Below are positions 42,587-51,141 of a stretch of 64,000 nt of DNA, one piece after another. Positions within the stretch are counted from its first letter, which is position 1; every line of letters begins with the position of its first letter. Source of the stretch: JAGWBJ01 sp034423015 (GTDB lineage: Bacteria; Chloroflexota; Dehalococcoidia; Lucifugimonadales; JAGWBF01); contig DAOUJG010000039.1 of the NCBI GenBank assembly GCA_034423015.1, forward strand, positions 62,001-126,000. Direction: 5' to 3'. The position numbers and the translations under genes were made by a program. The notes beneath the pieces were generated by a model. The model made no database searches, was not told the DNA's origin, and was given only the letters and a program-made list of their open reading frames with translations.

Positions 42587-42961
42587 CTACGGGTTCACCC
42601 CCACCAAATGTTCGGACGCTCGCCGGATTGCAACGCCGATCGGCGTCAAGACAGAGTCGCCCGGCACGCTCCGCCAGTACGTCACGATGTCCCCGGTGTC
42701 AGTAACGATTGTCGCGTCGCTCACTCCAGCGCCCAAGGTGAGCGTGTCACTGGCGGAGTCATAGCCCAGCGTGCCCAACGGGAGGTAGGCCGACGCGCCC
42801 ATCACGTCCACACTCACCACGTGTGTGCCTGCGTCGTCGTCAAGACCGACCAGCACTCCAAGGTCATCCTCTAGGTGCGCGCACGTTACCTCGCGGTCGG
42901 CCTCGTGGGTCATAACCCGCAACACGTCGGCGTCCTGGTCGTACACTATTGTCAGCCCCAC
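42587..42961 (-). CDS. Protein with two DUF2283-like units (antitoxin-like)
   Basis: The 124-residue frame from GTG 42961 (GGAGGT upstream) begins GLTIVYDQDADVLRVM. It repeats the pattern later as LGYDSASDTLTLGAG, so it looks like two DUF2283-type units in tandem. It overlaps the upstream gene by 10 bases. DUF2283 proteins are often paired with DUF4258 or similar toxin candidates, which fits the upstream gene. The antitoxin role is inference. Confidence 0.6.
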   Translation of the reverse strand: MGLTIVYDQDADVLRVMTHEADREVTCAHLEDDLGVLVGLDDDAGTHVVSVDVMGASAYLPLGTLGYDSASDTLTLGAGVSDATIVTDTGDIVTYWRSVPGDSVLTPIGVAIRRASEHLVGVNP

Positions 42962-43362
42962 TCTCGTACCTCCACGTCCTCGAAGCGTCGCTCGAAGTAG
43001 GCCCGATTCCCCTCGCGCCATGCCACAGTAGCGTTCCTGTCCTGAAAGGCGTTCACGATGGTCGAATCGTCCATCGACACCACAACCCGCACCACCTTCC
43101 CCAGCTCCGCCACATAAGCCATGTAATTCCGGCTCGGTCGCCCTGTCCTGTCAACGTAGACTCCACTCACAAACCAATCGTCCAGCACCTTCGCCACGAC
43201 CTTTCTGGACATGCCGCTGTGTGGACTGTCGAACATGTGGCGAGAGATGGCGCGGGTCCGCCCTCCGGCATCCAGTCTACGCCCGTAGCCACAGCTTGGA
43301 CAGCCGGGCCTAGTGCTGGGCGTCTGCTTGCGTCGACAGCCTGAACCGCATCTGTGGCTCAC
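42952..43362 (-). CDS. Small zinc-ribbon-like protein with DUF4258-type C-terminus (toxin candidate)
   Basis: A 136-residue protein with Cys-rich N-terminus (CGSGC ... CPSCGYG), then ISRHMFDSPHSGMSRKVV. A strand-rich segment GRPSRNYMAYVAELGKVVR followed by VVVSMDDSTIVNAF resembles the end of DUF4258/RelE-like folds. GAAGGAG precedes its GTG, which overlaps the stop of the membrane-protein gene by four bases. Together with the next gene it looks like a toxin-antitoxin pair. Family assignment is tentative. Confidence 0.5.
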   Translation of the reverse strand: MSHRCGSGCRRKQTPSTRPGCPSCGYGRRLDAGGRTRAISRHMFDSPHSGMSRKVVAKVLDDWFVSGVYVDRTGRPSRNYMAYVAELGKVVRVVVSMDDSTIVNAFQDRNATVAWREGNRAYFERRFEDVEVREWG

Positions 43363-43844
43363 GCTCCTTCATCCTCTATACCGTCTTGCGCCCGTTTCCA
43401 CTCCCATAGACGGCGTTCTATTTCCGGCCACTGTTTCTCGGCATCCTCGCCGCTTATGGCGATAATCAGATGGTCGCCGTGGGTTGCATGGAAGTCCATG
43501 TGGCTCTCGATCTCTGTTGCCCGGTCGTTGAGCCAAGCTGTCCTCTCTTCTACCTTTCGCATCGCCCTGTACGCCATGTAGCGGAAGACCCCGTAGTTCA
43601 CAATGGCCAGCACGCATCCTATGGCCAGTAAGAACCCCGTGTGTTCTAGGGTTGCCGCCGGAATCCTATGTTCAAAGGCAACGCTCACCCCAGCAAATAT
43701 CACGGCCAGTACACCGAACGGGGCCAAGAAAAGCCCGCATCCGACAGCGAGAGCAATCCCTGTCCCCATGTGATAGCCTGGCCTGCCCAGGCGCTCCTCT
43801 AGCAACTTCGCTGTCCCCGGCACCAGCTCCCAGTCCATACGCAC
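43359..43844 (-). CDS. Small membrane protein, first gene of the transposon cargo operon
   Basis: A 161-residue protein with two hydrophobic helices (around GTGIALAVGCGLFLAPFGVL and GFLLAIGCVLAIVNYGVF) and a soluble C-terminal half that contains IESHMDFHATHGDHLIIAI. No family recognised. GGGGGTGA lies 9 bases before the GTG at 43844; an ATG two codons in is an alternative. The right inverted repeat starts 17 bases upstream, so any promoter must overlap the transposon end or lie outside. Confidence 0.6.
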   Translation of the reverse strand: MRMDWELVPGTAKLLEERLGRPGYHMGTGIALAVGCGLFLAPFGVLAVIFAGVSVAFEHRIPAATLEHTGFLLAIGCVLAIVNYGVFRYMAYRAMRKVEERTAWLNDRATEIESHMDFHATHGDHLIIAISGEDAEKQWPEIERRLWEWKRAQDGIEDEGA

Positions 43845-43860
43845 ATCATATCACCCCCAT

Positions 43861-43881
43861 ACCCTACAGGTAAACGAAACC
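43861..43881 (-). repeat. Right terminal inverted repeat of the transposon
   Basis: ACCCTACAGG-T-AAACGAAACC on the plus strand; 20 of 21 bases match the inverted left end. AAGATGAC (43882-43889) follows. Confidence 0.9.
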
Positions 43882-43967
43882 AAGATGACAAGACCGGCAA
43901 ACCCGGTCAACCAGCCCCATCGCAACGGCCTGCCTGGAAGGGATTTCGGCCCCCTCGCGCCCGTCGA

Positions 43968-43996
43968 TTGACACCGTACGCCTGAGCAAGTACGCT
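43968..43996 (+). promoter_or_regulatory. Predicted promoter for the amidohydrolase copy 2-3 operon
   Basis: A perfect TTGACA (43968-43973), 17 bp, TACGCT (43991-43996). The weak -10 lowers confidence. It lies between the transposon and the gene. Confidence 0.4.
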
Positions 43997-44039
43997 ACCG
44001 GCAGACCCCCTTCCGTAGCCGTCGCAAGGAGGTGTGGCC

Positions 44040-45593
44040 GTGGCTTCGTCATTGATAAGGGGCAAGTACGTCGTGTCCAAGATTACCGGGCCCGACTCGG
44101 CCGAGGTGGTCTCGGACGGGGCCGTGTTTCAGAGGGACGGCGCCATCGTCGAGGTGGGCCCGTACGCGGACCTGAAGGAGCGGCACCCGGACGTGGAGGT
44201 GATAGGCTCCCCCAGCTACGTGGTGATGCCGGGGATGGTCAACGACCACTTCCACGTGGGGCTGAGCCCGTGCCAGATGGGGGCGTTGGACAATACCCAG
44301 GAGCTGAGGGCCCTGATAAGGATGGGCGCCAGGCGTATAGACCCATACCTGGACCAGCTGTACGGGGCCATCCAGATGATCGAGACGGGCACCACAACGG
44401 TGTGCGCCATACACGGCGGAATCACCAGGACGAACCCCGCCGAGATCCCGGACGTGGCGGACAAGGCCCTGAAGGCCTATCAGGAAGCCGGGATGCGCGT
44501 CTCCTACGCCCCCACCATCGCCGACCAGAACGCCCACATCGTGGGGCCCCGGGGGAACGAACGAGATTTCGCCGCGTTCATGCCCGGGGACCTGGGAGAG
44601 CGGTTCGCCAGCCACGTGGGGCGGGCTTACGGCCGGGTGGAGGAGTGGATGGAGGCCCTGGAAGAGGTCTTCAGGAGGTACGGCAACGACCAGTACGAGC
44701 GGATTCGAGTCACCCTGGCGCCCAGCAACGTGCACCGGTGCTCGGACGACTTGCTCGTCGCCTTCAAGGAGCTGGCCACCAAGTACCGGACGGGCATCCA
44801 CATCCACCTCCAGGAGAGCCCTTACCAGAAGTTCTACGGCATGAACGCCTACGGGAAGACCCCCTTCCAGCACCTGGGCGACCTGGGCTTTCTGGGGCCC
44901 GAGGTGGTGTGCGGCCACAGCGTCTGGATCACCGACGAGGACATCGAGCTCATGGCGGCCACGGGCACCAACGTGTGCCACAACGCCAGCTCCAACCTGC
45001 GCATCCACAACGGCATCGCCCCGGTGGGCAAGCTGCTGCAGAAGGGCATAAGGGTCGCCCTGGGCAGCGACGAGGCGACTATCAACGACGACAAGGACAT
45101 GTACCAGGAGATGCGCCTGGCCCTGCGCCTGCACTACCTGCCGGGCATAGACAACGTCATCCCAACGCCCTACGACCTCTTCCGGATGGGCACCGAGCAC
45201 GGGGCCTACGCCGCCTGGTTCGGGGACCGGGTGGGGACGCTGGAGCCCGGCAAGCGGGCCGACATCGTCCTGATGGACCTGCGGAACATCGAGTACCCGT
45301 TCATCGACCCGGAGATAACCCTAATCGACGCCCTGGTATACCGGGGCAGGAGCCAGGACGTGGATACGGTGATTATCGACGGCGACGTGGTGATGCGCGA
45401 CGGAAAGCTGACCCACGTGGACAAGGAGGCGGTGCTCCAGGAGATCAGCTCGGCCCTGAACAGGCCCCTGTCCGCCAGGGAGATGGAGGCCCGCGACCTG
45501 GTGAGGCAGGTCGAGCCGTACATGCGGCGGTTCCTCGAGGGCACCTTCCCCCAGGACCTGACGCCCCACTCCGTGTACAACTCGCGGTACTAG
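44040..45593 (+). CDS. TRZ/ATZ-like metal-dependent amidohydrolase, copy 2
   Basis: A 517-residue paralogue of the genes at 36363 and 45627. It keeps the metal motifs MPGMVNDHFHVG, GIHIHLQES, VCGHSVWIT and GSDEATINDD. AAGGAGG lies 7 bases before the GTG at 44040, which also aligns with the MASSLVRGKY start of copy 3; a GTG two codons upstream is too close to the ribosome site. Differences from the others cluster in residues 75-190 (for example CQMGALDNTQELR), probably the substrate pocket. Copy 3 follows 33 bases later. Confidence 0.92.
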   Translation: MASSLIRGKYVVSKITGPDSAEVVSDGAVFQRDGAIVEVGPYADLKERHPDVEVIGSPSYVVMPGMVNDHFHVGLSPCQMGALDNTQELRALIRMGARRIDPYLDQLYGAIQMIETGTTTVCAIHGGITRTNPAEIPDVADKALKAYQEAGMRVSYAPTIADQNAHIVGPRGNERDFAAFMPGDLGERFASHVGRAYGRVEEWMEALEEVFRRYGNDQYERIRVTLAPSNVHRCSDDLLVAFKELATKYRTGIHIHLQESPYQKFYGMNAYGKTPFQHLGDLGFLGPEVVCGHSVWITDEDIELMAATGTNVCHNASSNLRIHNGIAPVGKLLQKGIRVALGSDEATINDDKDMYQEMRLALRLHYLPGIDNVIPTPYDLFRMGTEHGAYAAWFGDRVGTLEPGKRADIVLMDLRNIEYPFIDPEITLIDALVYRGRSQDVDTVIIDGDVVMRDGKLTHVDKEAVLQEISSALNRPLSAREMEARDLVRQVEPYMRRFLEGTFPQDLTPHSVYNSRY

Positions 45594-45626
45594 CCCCAGC
45601 GGCCAGACAGGTACAGGAGGAGACCC

Positions 45627-47177
45627 ATGGCTTCATCGTTGGTACGGGGAAAGTACGTCATCTGCAAGGTAACGGGCCCCGACTCCGCCGAGGTGGTGGC
45701 CGACGGGGCGCTGTTCCAGAGGGACGGCGAGATCGTCGAGGTGGGGGACTACGAGCAGCTCAGGGCCAACCATCCCGACGTGGAGGTCATCGGCTCCCCG
45801 CGATACGTGGTGATGCCCGGGTTGGTCAACGACCACTTCCACGTGGGACTGACCCCCTTCCAGCTTGGCGCCCCCGACCTGCCCCTGGACCTGTGGGGCC
45901 TGGTGACCATGGGAAGAGCTTACGCCCGGCGTCTGGACCCCTACCTGGACCAGATGTACGGCGCGGTCCAGATGATCGAATCGGGCACCACCACGGTACA
46001 GGCCATACACGGGTCGAACAGGGGGGCCCGGCCCATGAACCCTGAAGCGGCGGGCAGGGCCATCACGGCGTTCCAGGAGTCGGGCATGCGGGTGTCGTAC
46101 TGTCCCGCCGTGGCCGACCAGAACTCCCTGGTCTCCCTGGGCACCGAGGCCGGCTTCGCCGCCACCCTGCCCCCGGAGCTGGCGGAGCGGTTCACGTCGT
46201 TCATGGCGGCCAGCTACCGGCCCGTCGAGGAGACGATAGAGTCCTTCGAGGAGATAAGCGAACGGTGGGGCAACCGCTACGAGCGGGTCCGCCTCACCCT
46301 CGCCCCCAGCAACGTCCACCGGTGCTCCGACGAGCTGCTGGTGGCCTTCAGGGAGCTGGCCAACAAGCACAAGACCGGGATACACATCCACCTTCAGGAG
46401 AGCATATACCAGAAGCTGGAGGGCCTGAGAGCCTGGAACAAGACCCCGCTGCAGCACCTGAACGACCTGGGATTCCTGGGCCCCGACGTGGTCTGCGGCC
46501 ACAGCGTCTGGGTCACCGACGAGGACATCGAGGTGATGGCGGCGACGGGCACCAACGTGTGCCACAACGCCAGCTCCAACCTCCGGATCTCCAGCGGCAT
46601 CGCGCCCATAGGGAAGCTGCTCCGAAAGGGCATCCGGGTGGCCATAGGCAGCGACGAGGCCGGCATCAACGACGACAAGGACCTGCTCCAGGAGATGCGC
46701 CTGGTGCAGAAGATCCACAAGGCCCCCGGGGTGGAGACGGTTCCCCCCACCTCCTACCAGGTGTTCCAGATGGCCACGGAGAACGGCGCCTACGCGAGCT
46801 GGTTCGGCGACAGGGTGGGCACCCTGGAGCCCGGCAAGCGGGCCGACGTCGTACTCCTGAGCCTGGACAGCATCGAGGAGCCGTACCTGGACCCCGAGGT
46901 GTCCATTGTGGACGCGGTGGTCCACAGGGGCACCAAGTGGGACGTGCACACGGTGCTGGTGGACGGGGAGGTGGTCATGCGGGACCGCAAGCTGACCAAG
47001 ATCGACAAGGAGGGCCTCTACCGGGAGCTGAAAGAGGTGCTCAACAGGCCCAAGACCGACTACCAGATCGAGATGCGGGACATGACCGACCAGCTCATGC
47101 CCTACCTGAGGCGGTTCTACGAGGGCACCATACCCGAGGGCATGACGCCCCACACCATCTACAACGCGAGCCAGTAA
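45627..47177 (+). CDS. TRZ/ATZ-like metal-dependent amidohydrolase, copy 3
   Basis: A 516-residue amidohydrolase with MPGLVNDHFHVG, HIHLQES, VCGHSVWVT and GSDEAGINDD. It is closer to copy 1 in the VSIVDAVVHRG and RDRKLTKIDKEGLY segments, and to copy 2 in HLQES and VTDEDIE. GGAGGAG precedes the ATG. It is the second gene of a two-gene unit and is followed by the second binding-protein operon, which has its own promoter. Confidence 0.92.
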   Translation: MASSLVRGKYVICKVTGPDSAEVVADGALFQRDGEIVEVGDYEQLRANHPDVEVIGSPRYVVMPGLVNDHFHVGLTPFQLGAPDLPLDLWGLVTMGRAYARRLDPYLDQMYGAVQMIESGTTTVQAIHGSNRGARPMNPEAAGRAITAFQESGMRVSYCPAVADQNSLVSLGTEAGFAATLPPELAERFTSFMAASYRPVEETIESFEEISERWGNRYERVRLTLAPSNVHRCSDELLVAFRELANKHKTGIHIHLQESIYQKLEGLRAWNKTPLQHLNDLGFLGPDVVCGHSVWVTDEDIEVMAATGTNVCHNASSNLRISSGIAPIGKLLRKGIRVAIGSDEAGINDDKDLLQEMRLVQKIHKAPGVETVPPTSYQVFQMATENGAYASWFGDRVGTLEPGKRADVVLLSLDSIEEPYLDPEVSIVDAVVHRGTKWDVHTVLVDGEVVMRDRKLTKIDKEGLYRELKEVLNRPKTDYQIEMRDMTDQLMPYLRRFYEGTIPEGMTPHTIYNASQ

Positions 47178-47216
47178 CGGCCAACGGCAGGCGCGGCGCC
47201 AATCTTGATAGTAAGC

Positions 47217-47245
47217 TTGACGCTCCTACGAACTGGCTGTATCCT
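47217..47245 (+). promoter_or_regulatory. Predicted promoter for the second binding-protein operon
   Basis: TTGACG (47217-47222), 17 bp, TATCCT (47240-47245), 41 bases before the ATG at 47286. Confidence 0.5.
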
Positions 47246-47285
47246 AGTACGCGCTTGACTCGGATTTGATTCTGTGGAGGAAGCA

Positions 47286-49502
47286 ATGTCGCGTGTTTTG
47301 CGGGCCGGTTGGAAGTGGCTACTATTGGGAGCCTTGCTGGCTGTATTTGTCGTAGGCGCGGCCTGCGGCGAGGACCCGACTCCGGCGCCAACGCAAGCCC
47401 CCGGCATAACGTCGGCGGACGTAGAGTCGGCAGTCAGGTCCGCCGTCGGTGAGGCTGTTGGAGAAGCCGTCGGTGAGGCTGTTGGAGAAGCCGTAGGCGA
47501 AACCGTGTCGGCTGAGGAGATCGCGGGGATGGTCAACGAGGCCGTCGCCGGGATAGACATCCCCGAGGGCGTGTCCGCCGACGACGTCAGCATGCTGGTG
47601 AACGAGGCCATCCAGGGCATCGATATCCCCGAAAGCGTTTCCGCCGAGGAGATCGACAGGATGGTCAAACAGGCCACCGCCGACGCCGTCGCGGGGGCGG
47701 AAGCAGGCGTCACCTCCGAGGAGCTGGCGATGGCCATTGACCAGGCCGTGGCCGACGCCGTGGCCCAGGCCTCGGAGATCCAGATAGAGGAGATACTGGA
47801 ACGCATAGCGACCCCCGTGGCCATGGCCGAGGCAGCCCCGGTGCCCGACTGGGTGGGGCGGGGCAAGTACGGCGGGACGATAAACTTCGCGTCCACCTCG
47901 GACCCGGGGTTCATCGACCTGCACTTCTCGGCAAGCATCAACTCCGGCCTGACGGTGGCCGGCAACCGGTTCAACCAGCTGGTGGAGTTCAACCCGGTCA
48001 ACGCCAGCGAGGTCATCGGTGACCTGGCAACGACCTGGGAGGCGAGCCCGGACGGGCGCGTCTACACCTTCACCATCCACCCCGACGCCAACTGGACCGA
48101 CGAGGCCCGCACCCCCGTGACGGCTGCCGACGTGGTGTTCAGCCTGGACCGGGTGGTGGACCCGGACGCGATCAGGCCACGGGCCGGAGCAGCCCTGAAG
48201 CCCTTCTACGCGCCGGGCAACTCCAGGGTCATCGACGACAAGACGGTGGAGGTCACCATCAAGTTCCCCTCCGCCGCCTTCCTGCCCTGGCTTGCCTTCG
48301 ACTACGTGAAGGTGTACCCCAAGCACATCGTCGAGAACCTGACCCAGGACGAGGTCAACTGCTGCTACGAGAACCTGGTGGGCTCGGGCCCCTGGATGTT
48401 CAAGAACCTGGAGCGGGGCGTAGTCATAGAGTGGGAGAAGAACCCCAACTACTTCAAGGAAGGCCGTCCCTTCTTCGACGGCTGGAAGGGCATCCTGTTC
48501 AAGGACCGGCTCAGGGCCATCTCCGCCATGCAGTCGGAGCAGGTGATGGGCTGGACGGCCACCTACCAGAACGCGCCCACCTTCGACGTGTACGAGCAGC
48601 TCGAGGAGGACACGGGCGGTAAGCTCAGGGCTTTCCAGCTCCCGGGAGCCGGCGCGCCCGGAATAATGCTCAACTGGACCAAGCCGCCCTTCGACGACCC
48701 CAATGTGCGAAAGGCCGTCATGATGGCCTTGGACCGCGTCGAGATAATCAAGACGGTGTTCAAGGGAATCGGGCGGCAGGGGACCTTCCTTCCCGGAGGC
48801 TCCTCCGTTGCCGAAGCCGAGGCCAGCTGGCCCGGATGGAGGTACGTGGACGCCGACGGCAACCTCATCACGACGGACCCGGTGAAGGTCGTGGGCTCCC
48901 AGAAGCACCCCGACGACATCGCCGAGGCCCAGAGGCTGGTACGGGAGGCCGGATACGAGAACAACTTCTCGGGGGACGTCCTCTCCTTCGACGACGCCTC
49001 CAGCGTGAACATGTCCGACCTGATCGCAAGGCAGATGAACGAGACCTTCGGCTGGGACTTGAAGGTGACGGTGCTGGACCTGGCCGCCGCGTCCATCGAG
49101 CGCAACGAGGGCCGGTTCGACCTCCACCAGGAGAGCCACGGCGTCGAGCTGAACGACCCCAACGCGTTGCTGGGCCAGATGTACCTGGCCGGCGGCGGCA
49201 GGAACTCCCTGAACTGGCACGACCCCAGGATAGACGAGCTGGCCGAGCGGCAGTCCAGGGCCGGGTCTACGGAAGAGCGCAAGGCGCTGGTGCTGGAGAT
49301 CGAAGCGATCCTCAGGGACGAGGGCGTCGCCCAGTGGGTGCCCCTGGGCTGGATACCCGTCAACGGGGCCCTGAACGTCCAGATCAGGAACTTCCACCTG
49401 CCCAAGGCCAGTGACGTAGGGGCGGCCTGGAACGTGATCCACAAGAAGGAGCACCTCTGGTACGACCCCGACGCTCAGCCTGACTGGGGCCTGGGACAAT
49501 AA
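47286..49502 (+). CDS. ABC transporter substrate-binding lipoprotein (SBP family 5) with helical repeat spacer
   Basis: A 738-residue intact paralogue of the gene at 30304. It has a signal peptide with lipobox VGAAC (Cys27) and a short Pro/Thr linker. A spacer of about 150 residues follows with repeated V-S/T-A-E/D-E/D units (VSAEEIAGMVNEAVAG, VSADDVSMLVNEAIQG, VSAEEIDRMVKQATAD, VTSEELAMAIDQAVAD). A full SBP_bac_5 domain comes last (ATTWEASPDGRVYTFTIHPD, AADVVFSLDRVV). GGAGGAAG lies before the ATG at 47286; a GTG four codons upstream is less likely. The ligand is probably a peptide-like or other organic cation/amide compound. The DUF1800 gene follows, not the permeases. Confidence 0.93.
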   Translation: MSRVLRAGWKWLLLGALLAVFVVGAACGEDPTPAPTQAPGITSADVESAVRSAVGEAVGEAVGEAVGEAVGETVSAEEIAGMVNEAVAGIDIPEGVSADDVSMLVNEAIQGIDIPESVSAEEIDRMVKQATADAVAGAEAGVTSEELAMAIDQAVADAVAQASEIQIEEILERIATPVAMAEAAPVPDWVGRGKYGGTINFASTSDPGFIDLHFSASINSGLTVAGNRFNQLVEFNPVNASEVIGDLATTWEASPDGRVYTFTIHPDANWTDEARTPVTAADVVFSLDRVVDPDAIRPRAGAALKPFYAPGNSRVIDDKTVEVTIKFPSAAFLPWLAFDYVKVYPKHIVENLTQDEVNCCYENLVGSGPWMFKNLERGVVIEWEKNPNYFKEGRPFFDGWKGILFKDRLRAISAMQSEQVMGWTATYQNAPTFDVYEQLEEDTGGKLRAFQLPGAGAPGIMLNWTKPPFDDPNVRKAVMMALDRVEIIKTVFKGIGRQGTFLPGGSSVAEAEASWPGWRYVDADGNLITTDPVKVVGSQKHPDDIAEAQRLVREAGYENNFSGDVLSFDDASSVNMSDLIARQMNETFGWDLKVTVLDLAAASIERNEGRFDLHQESHGVELNDPNALLGQMYLAGGGRNSLNWHDPRIDELAERQSRAGSTEERKALVLEIEAILRDEGVAQWVPLGWIPVNGALNVQIRNFHLPKASDVGAAWNVIHKKEHLWYDPDAQPDWGLGQ
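47445..47492 (+). repeat. Perfect 24-bp tandem duplication in the binding-protein spacer
   Basis: Two copies (47445-47468 and 47469-47492), with a diverged half copy after them, encode repeated GEAV units (V-G-E-A-V-G-E-A). Slippage here would change spacer length in 8-residue steps without shifting frame. Confidence 0.85.
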
Positions 49503-49641
49503 GGCAATCCGATCGGTTGGTGGCCGCTGTGGCCGAAGAAGACCGGTCTCAGGGCTGGGGTCGCCGACCCCAGCCCTGTTTGGATGCGCGACGGGACGGC
49601 GTACGCCGCCGTTCGGGTATAAGGTGGCACAAGGAGCCGAG

Positions 49642-51048
49642 ATGACGACGGAAAGCATCGCTCTCATGGCCCATCTGTTCAGGCGGGCCGGGTTCGGGGC
49701 CACCATGGAAGAGCTGGAGAGATATGCGGCCAAGGGATACGAGGAGACGGTCGAGGAGCTGCTCCACCCGGAACGCCAACCCGAGTGGGACGAGGAGCGT
49801 CTCTTCAGGGACTTCCCCGAGCTACAGGACCGCACGGCCATCGAGCCCGGCCAGATATTCTGGACCCACAGGCTGATAGAGACCCGCCGCCCCCTGGAAG
49901 AGAAGATGGCCCTGTTCTGGCATGGTGTCCTGTGCACCGGCGCCGGCAAGGCCGACAACGTCCGCCAGGTCACCATCCAGATCGACATGTTCCGGAGGCT
50001 GGGGCTGGGCCGCTTCCCGGATATTCTGGTGGAGCTGTCCAAGGACCCGGCCATGCTCTACTACCTGGACAACACGGAGAACCACAAGGGGTCCATCAAC
50101 GAGAACTACGGCCGGGAGCTGCTGGAGCTGTTCTCCCTGGGTGTCGGCATGGACGGCGAGGCCAACTACACGGAGGATGACGTCCAGGCGTGCTCGCGGG
50201 CCTTCACGGGGTGGGGCATCAAGCCTCCCCTGCCCACGGACCCCTACGGGCCCCACACGTGGACTTTCTACTACGACGCAACCGACCACGACGACGGGGA
50301 GAAGACGTTCCTGGGCGAGACCGGGCGCTGGAACGGCGAGGACGTGATAGATATCCTGGCCCGGCAGCCCGCGACGCGCCGGTTCATCGCCCGCCACCTG
50401 TACAACTTCTTCGTCGCCGACGAGCCGATCGTGCCCACCTGGAAGGACATCCCGCCCAGGGACCCTCAAGCCATAGAGACACTTGAGGGGGTGTTGGTGG
50501 AGAGCGACTACGATATGCGCCAGGTGATGCGGGTACTGCTGAATTCGGACTTCTTCAAGGACGCCCGCTTCCAGAAGGTCAAGAGCCCGGTGGAGGTGGT
50601 GATAGGCACGGTCAAGCAGACGGGGGAGTTCGCCGCCAACAAGCCCGGGGCCCTGGACCTGGTCATGGAGATGCGGTACATGGGCCAGGACATCCTCAAC
50701 CCCCCCACGGTGGAGGGGTGGCACACCGGCAGAGACTGGATCGACAGCGGGACGCTGGTGGAGCGCATCAACTACACCGCGGACCAGATGGGGAACCTGG
50801 AGCATCCCGGCATCCGCTCCATCGTGGACCGATTGGCCTCCACGGGGCCGCTGCTGTCTCCCGAGAGACTGGTCGACGGCTGCCTCGACGTCCTGGGAGG
50901 CTACCGGCTGCCTCAGCAGACCCGGGACAAGCTGGTCGCACACCTGGCCAAGGGTGGAGACCTGGACACCGCCAGCGAAGAGTTCGGCCAACGGGTGGCG
51001 CAAACGCTGCAGCTCATAGTGGCGACCCAGGAGTACCAGTTCGCTTAG
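49642..51048 (+). CDS. DUF1800 family protein, cassette B
   Basis: The 468 residues carry the DUF1800 landmarks: IALMAHLFRRAGFGATMEEL, RPLEEKMALFWHGVLCTG, NENYGRELLELFSLGVGMD, NYTEDDVQACSRAFTGWG, DHDDGEKTFLGETG and NPPTVEGWHTGRDWIDSG. CACAAGGAGCC precedes the ATG at 49642. No signal peptide is seen. It lies between the binding protein and DUF1501, 139 bases after the binding-protein stop. Function unknown; members are usually encoded together with DUF1501 proteins. Confidence 0.93.
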   Translation: MTTESIALMAHLFRRAGFGATMEELERYAAKGYEETVEELLHPERQPEWDEERLFRDFPELQDRTAIEPGQIFWTHRLIETRRPLEEKMALFWHGVLCTGAGKADNVRQVTIQIDMFRRLGLGRFPDILVELSKDPAMLYYLDNTENHKGSINENYGRELLELFSLGVGMDGEANYTEDDVQACSRAFTGWGIKPPLPTDPYGPHTWTFYYDATDHDDGEKTFLGETGRWNGEDVIDILARQPATRRFIARHLYNFFVADEPIVPTWKDIPPRDPQAIETLEGVLVESDYDMRQVMRVLLNSDFFKDARFQKVKSPVEVVIGTVKQTGEFAANKPGALDLVMEMRYMGQDILNPPTVEGWHTGRDWIDSGTLVERINYTADQMGNLEHPGIRSIVDRLASTGPLLSPERLVDGCLDVLGGYRLPQQTRDKLVAHLAKGGDLDTASEEFGQRVAQTLQLIVATQEYQFA

Positions 51049-51141
51049 GAAATCTCTGAACGAGGAGTGCTTCCTTCCGGACTAACTCGGCAGGGACTTG
51101 CTCAGGCCATTTCCAGGGGGAGACAGATGGAGGGGAGACAG

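Larger units (their letters stand above)
40510..43881 (-). mobile_element. Complete IS6/IS240-like transposon with passenger operon
   Basis: The 3372-bp element is bounded by 21-bp inverted ends that match at 20 of 21 positions (40510-40530 and 43861-43881; outer bases GGTTTCGTTT). It is flanked by an 8-bp direct repeat AAGATGAC at 40502-40509 and 43882-43889, the expected target duplication. It carries a DDE transposase and six other small genes, all on the minus strand. Base composition is visibly less GC-rich than the flanks in parts. Eight-base duplications and the transposase type agree with the IS6 family, but IS6 elements seldom carry cargo. Confidence 0.92.

Noticed and set aside
40381..44039. 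CRISPR array or phage attachment site in the repeat-rich stretch
   Set aside because: The repeats are explained by the transposon ends and target duplication. No spaced direct repeats or integrase gene exist here.
47322..50054. A 910-codon minus-strand open frame over the binding protein and DUF1800 genes
   Set aside because: It lies opposite well-supported genes, has biased low-complexity composition and no ribosome site or domain.
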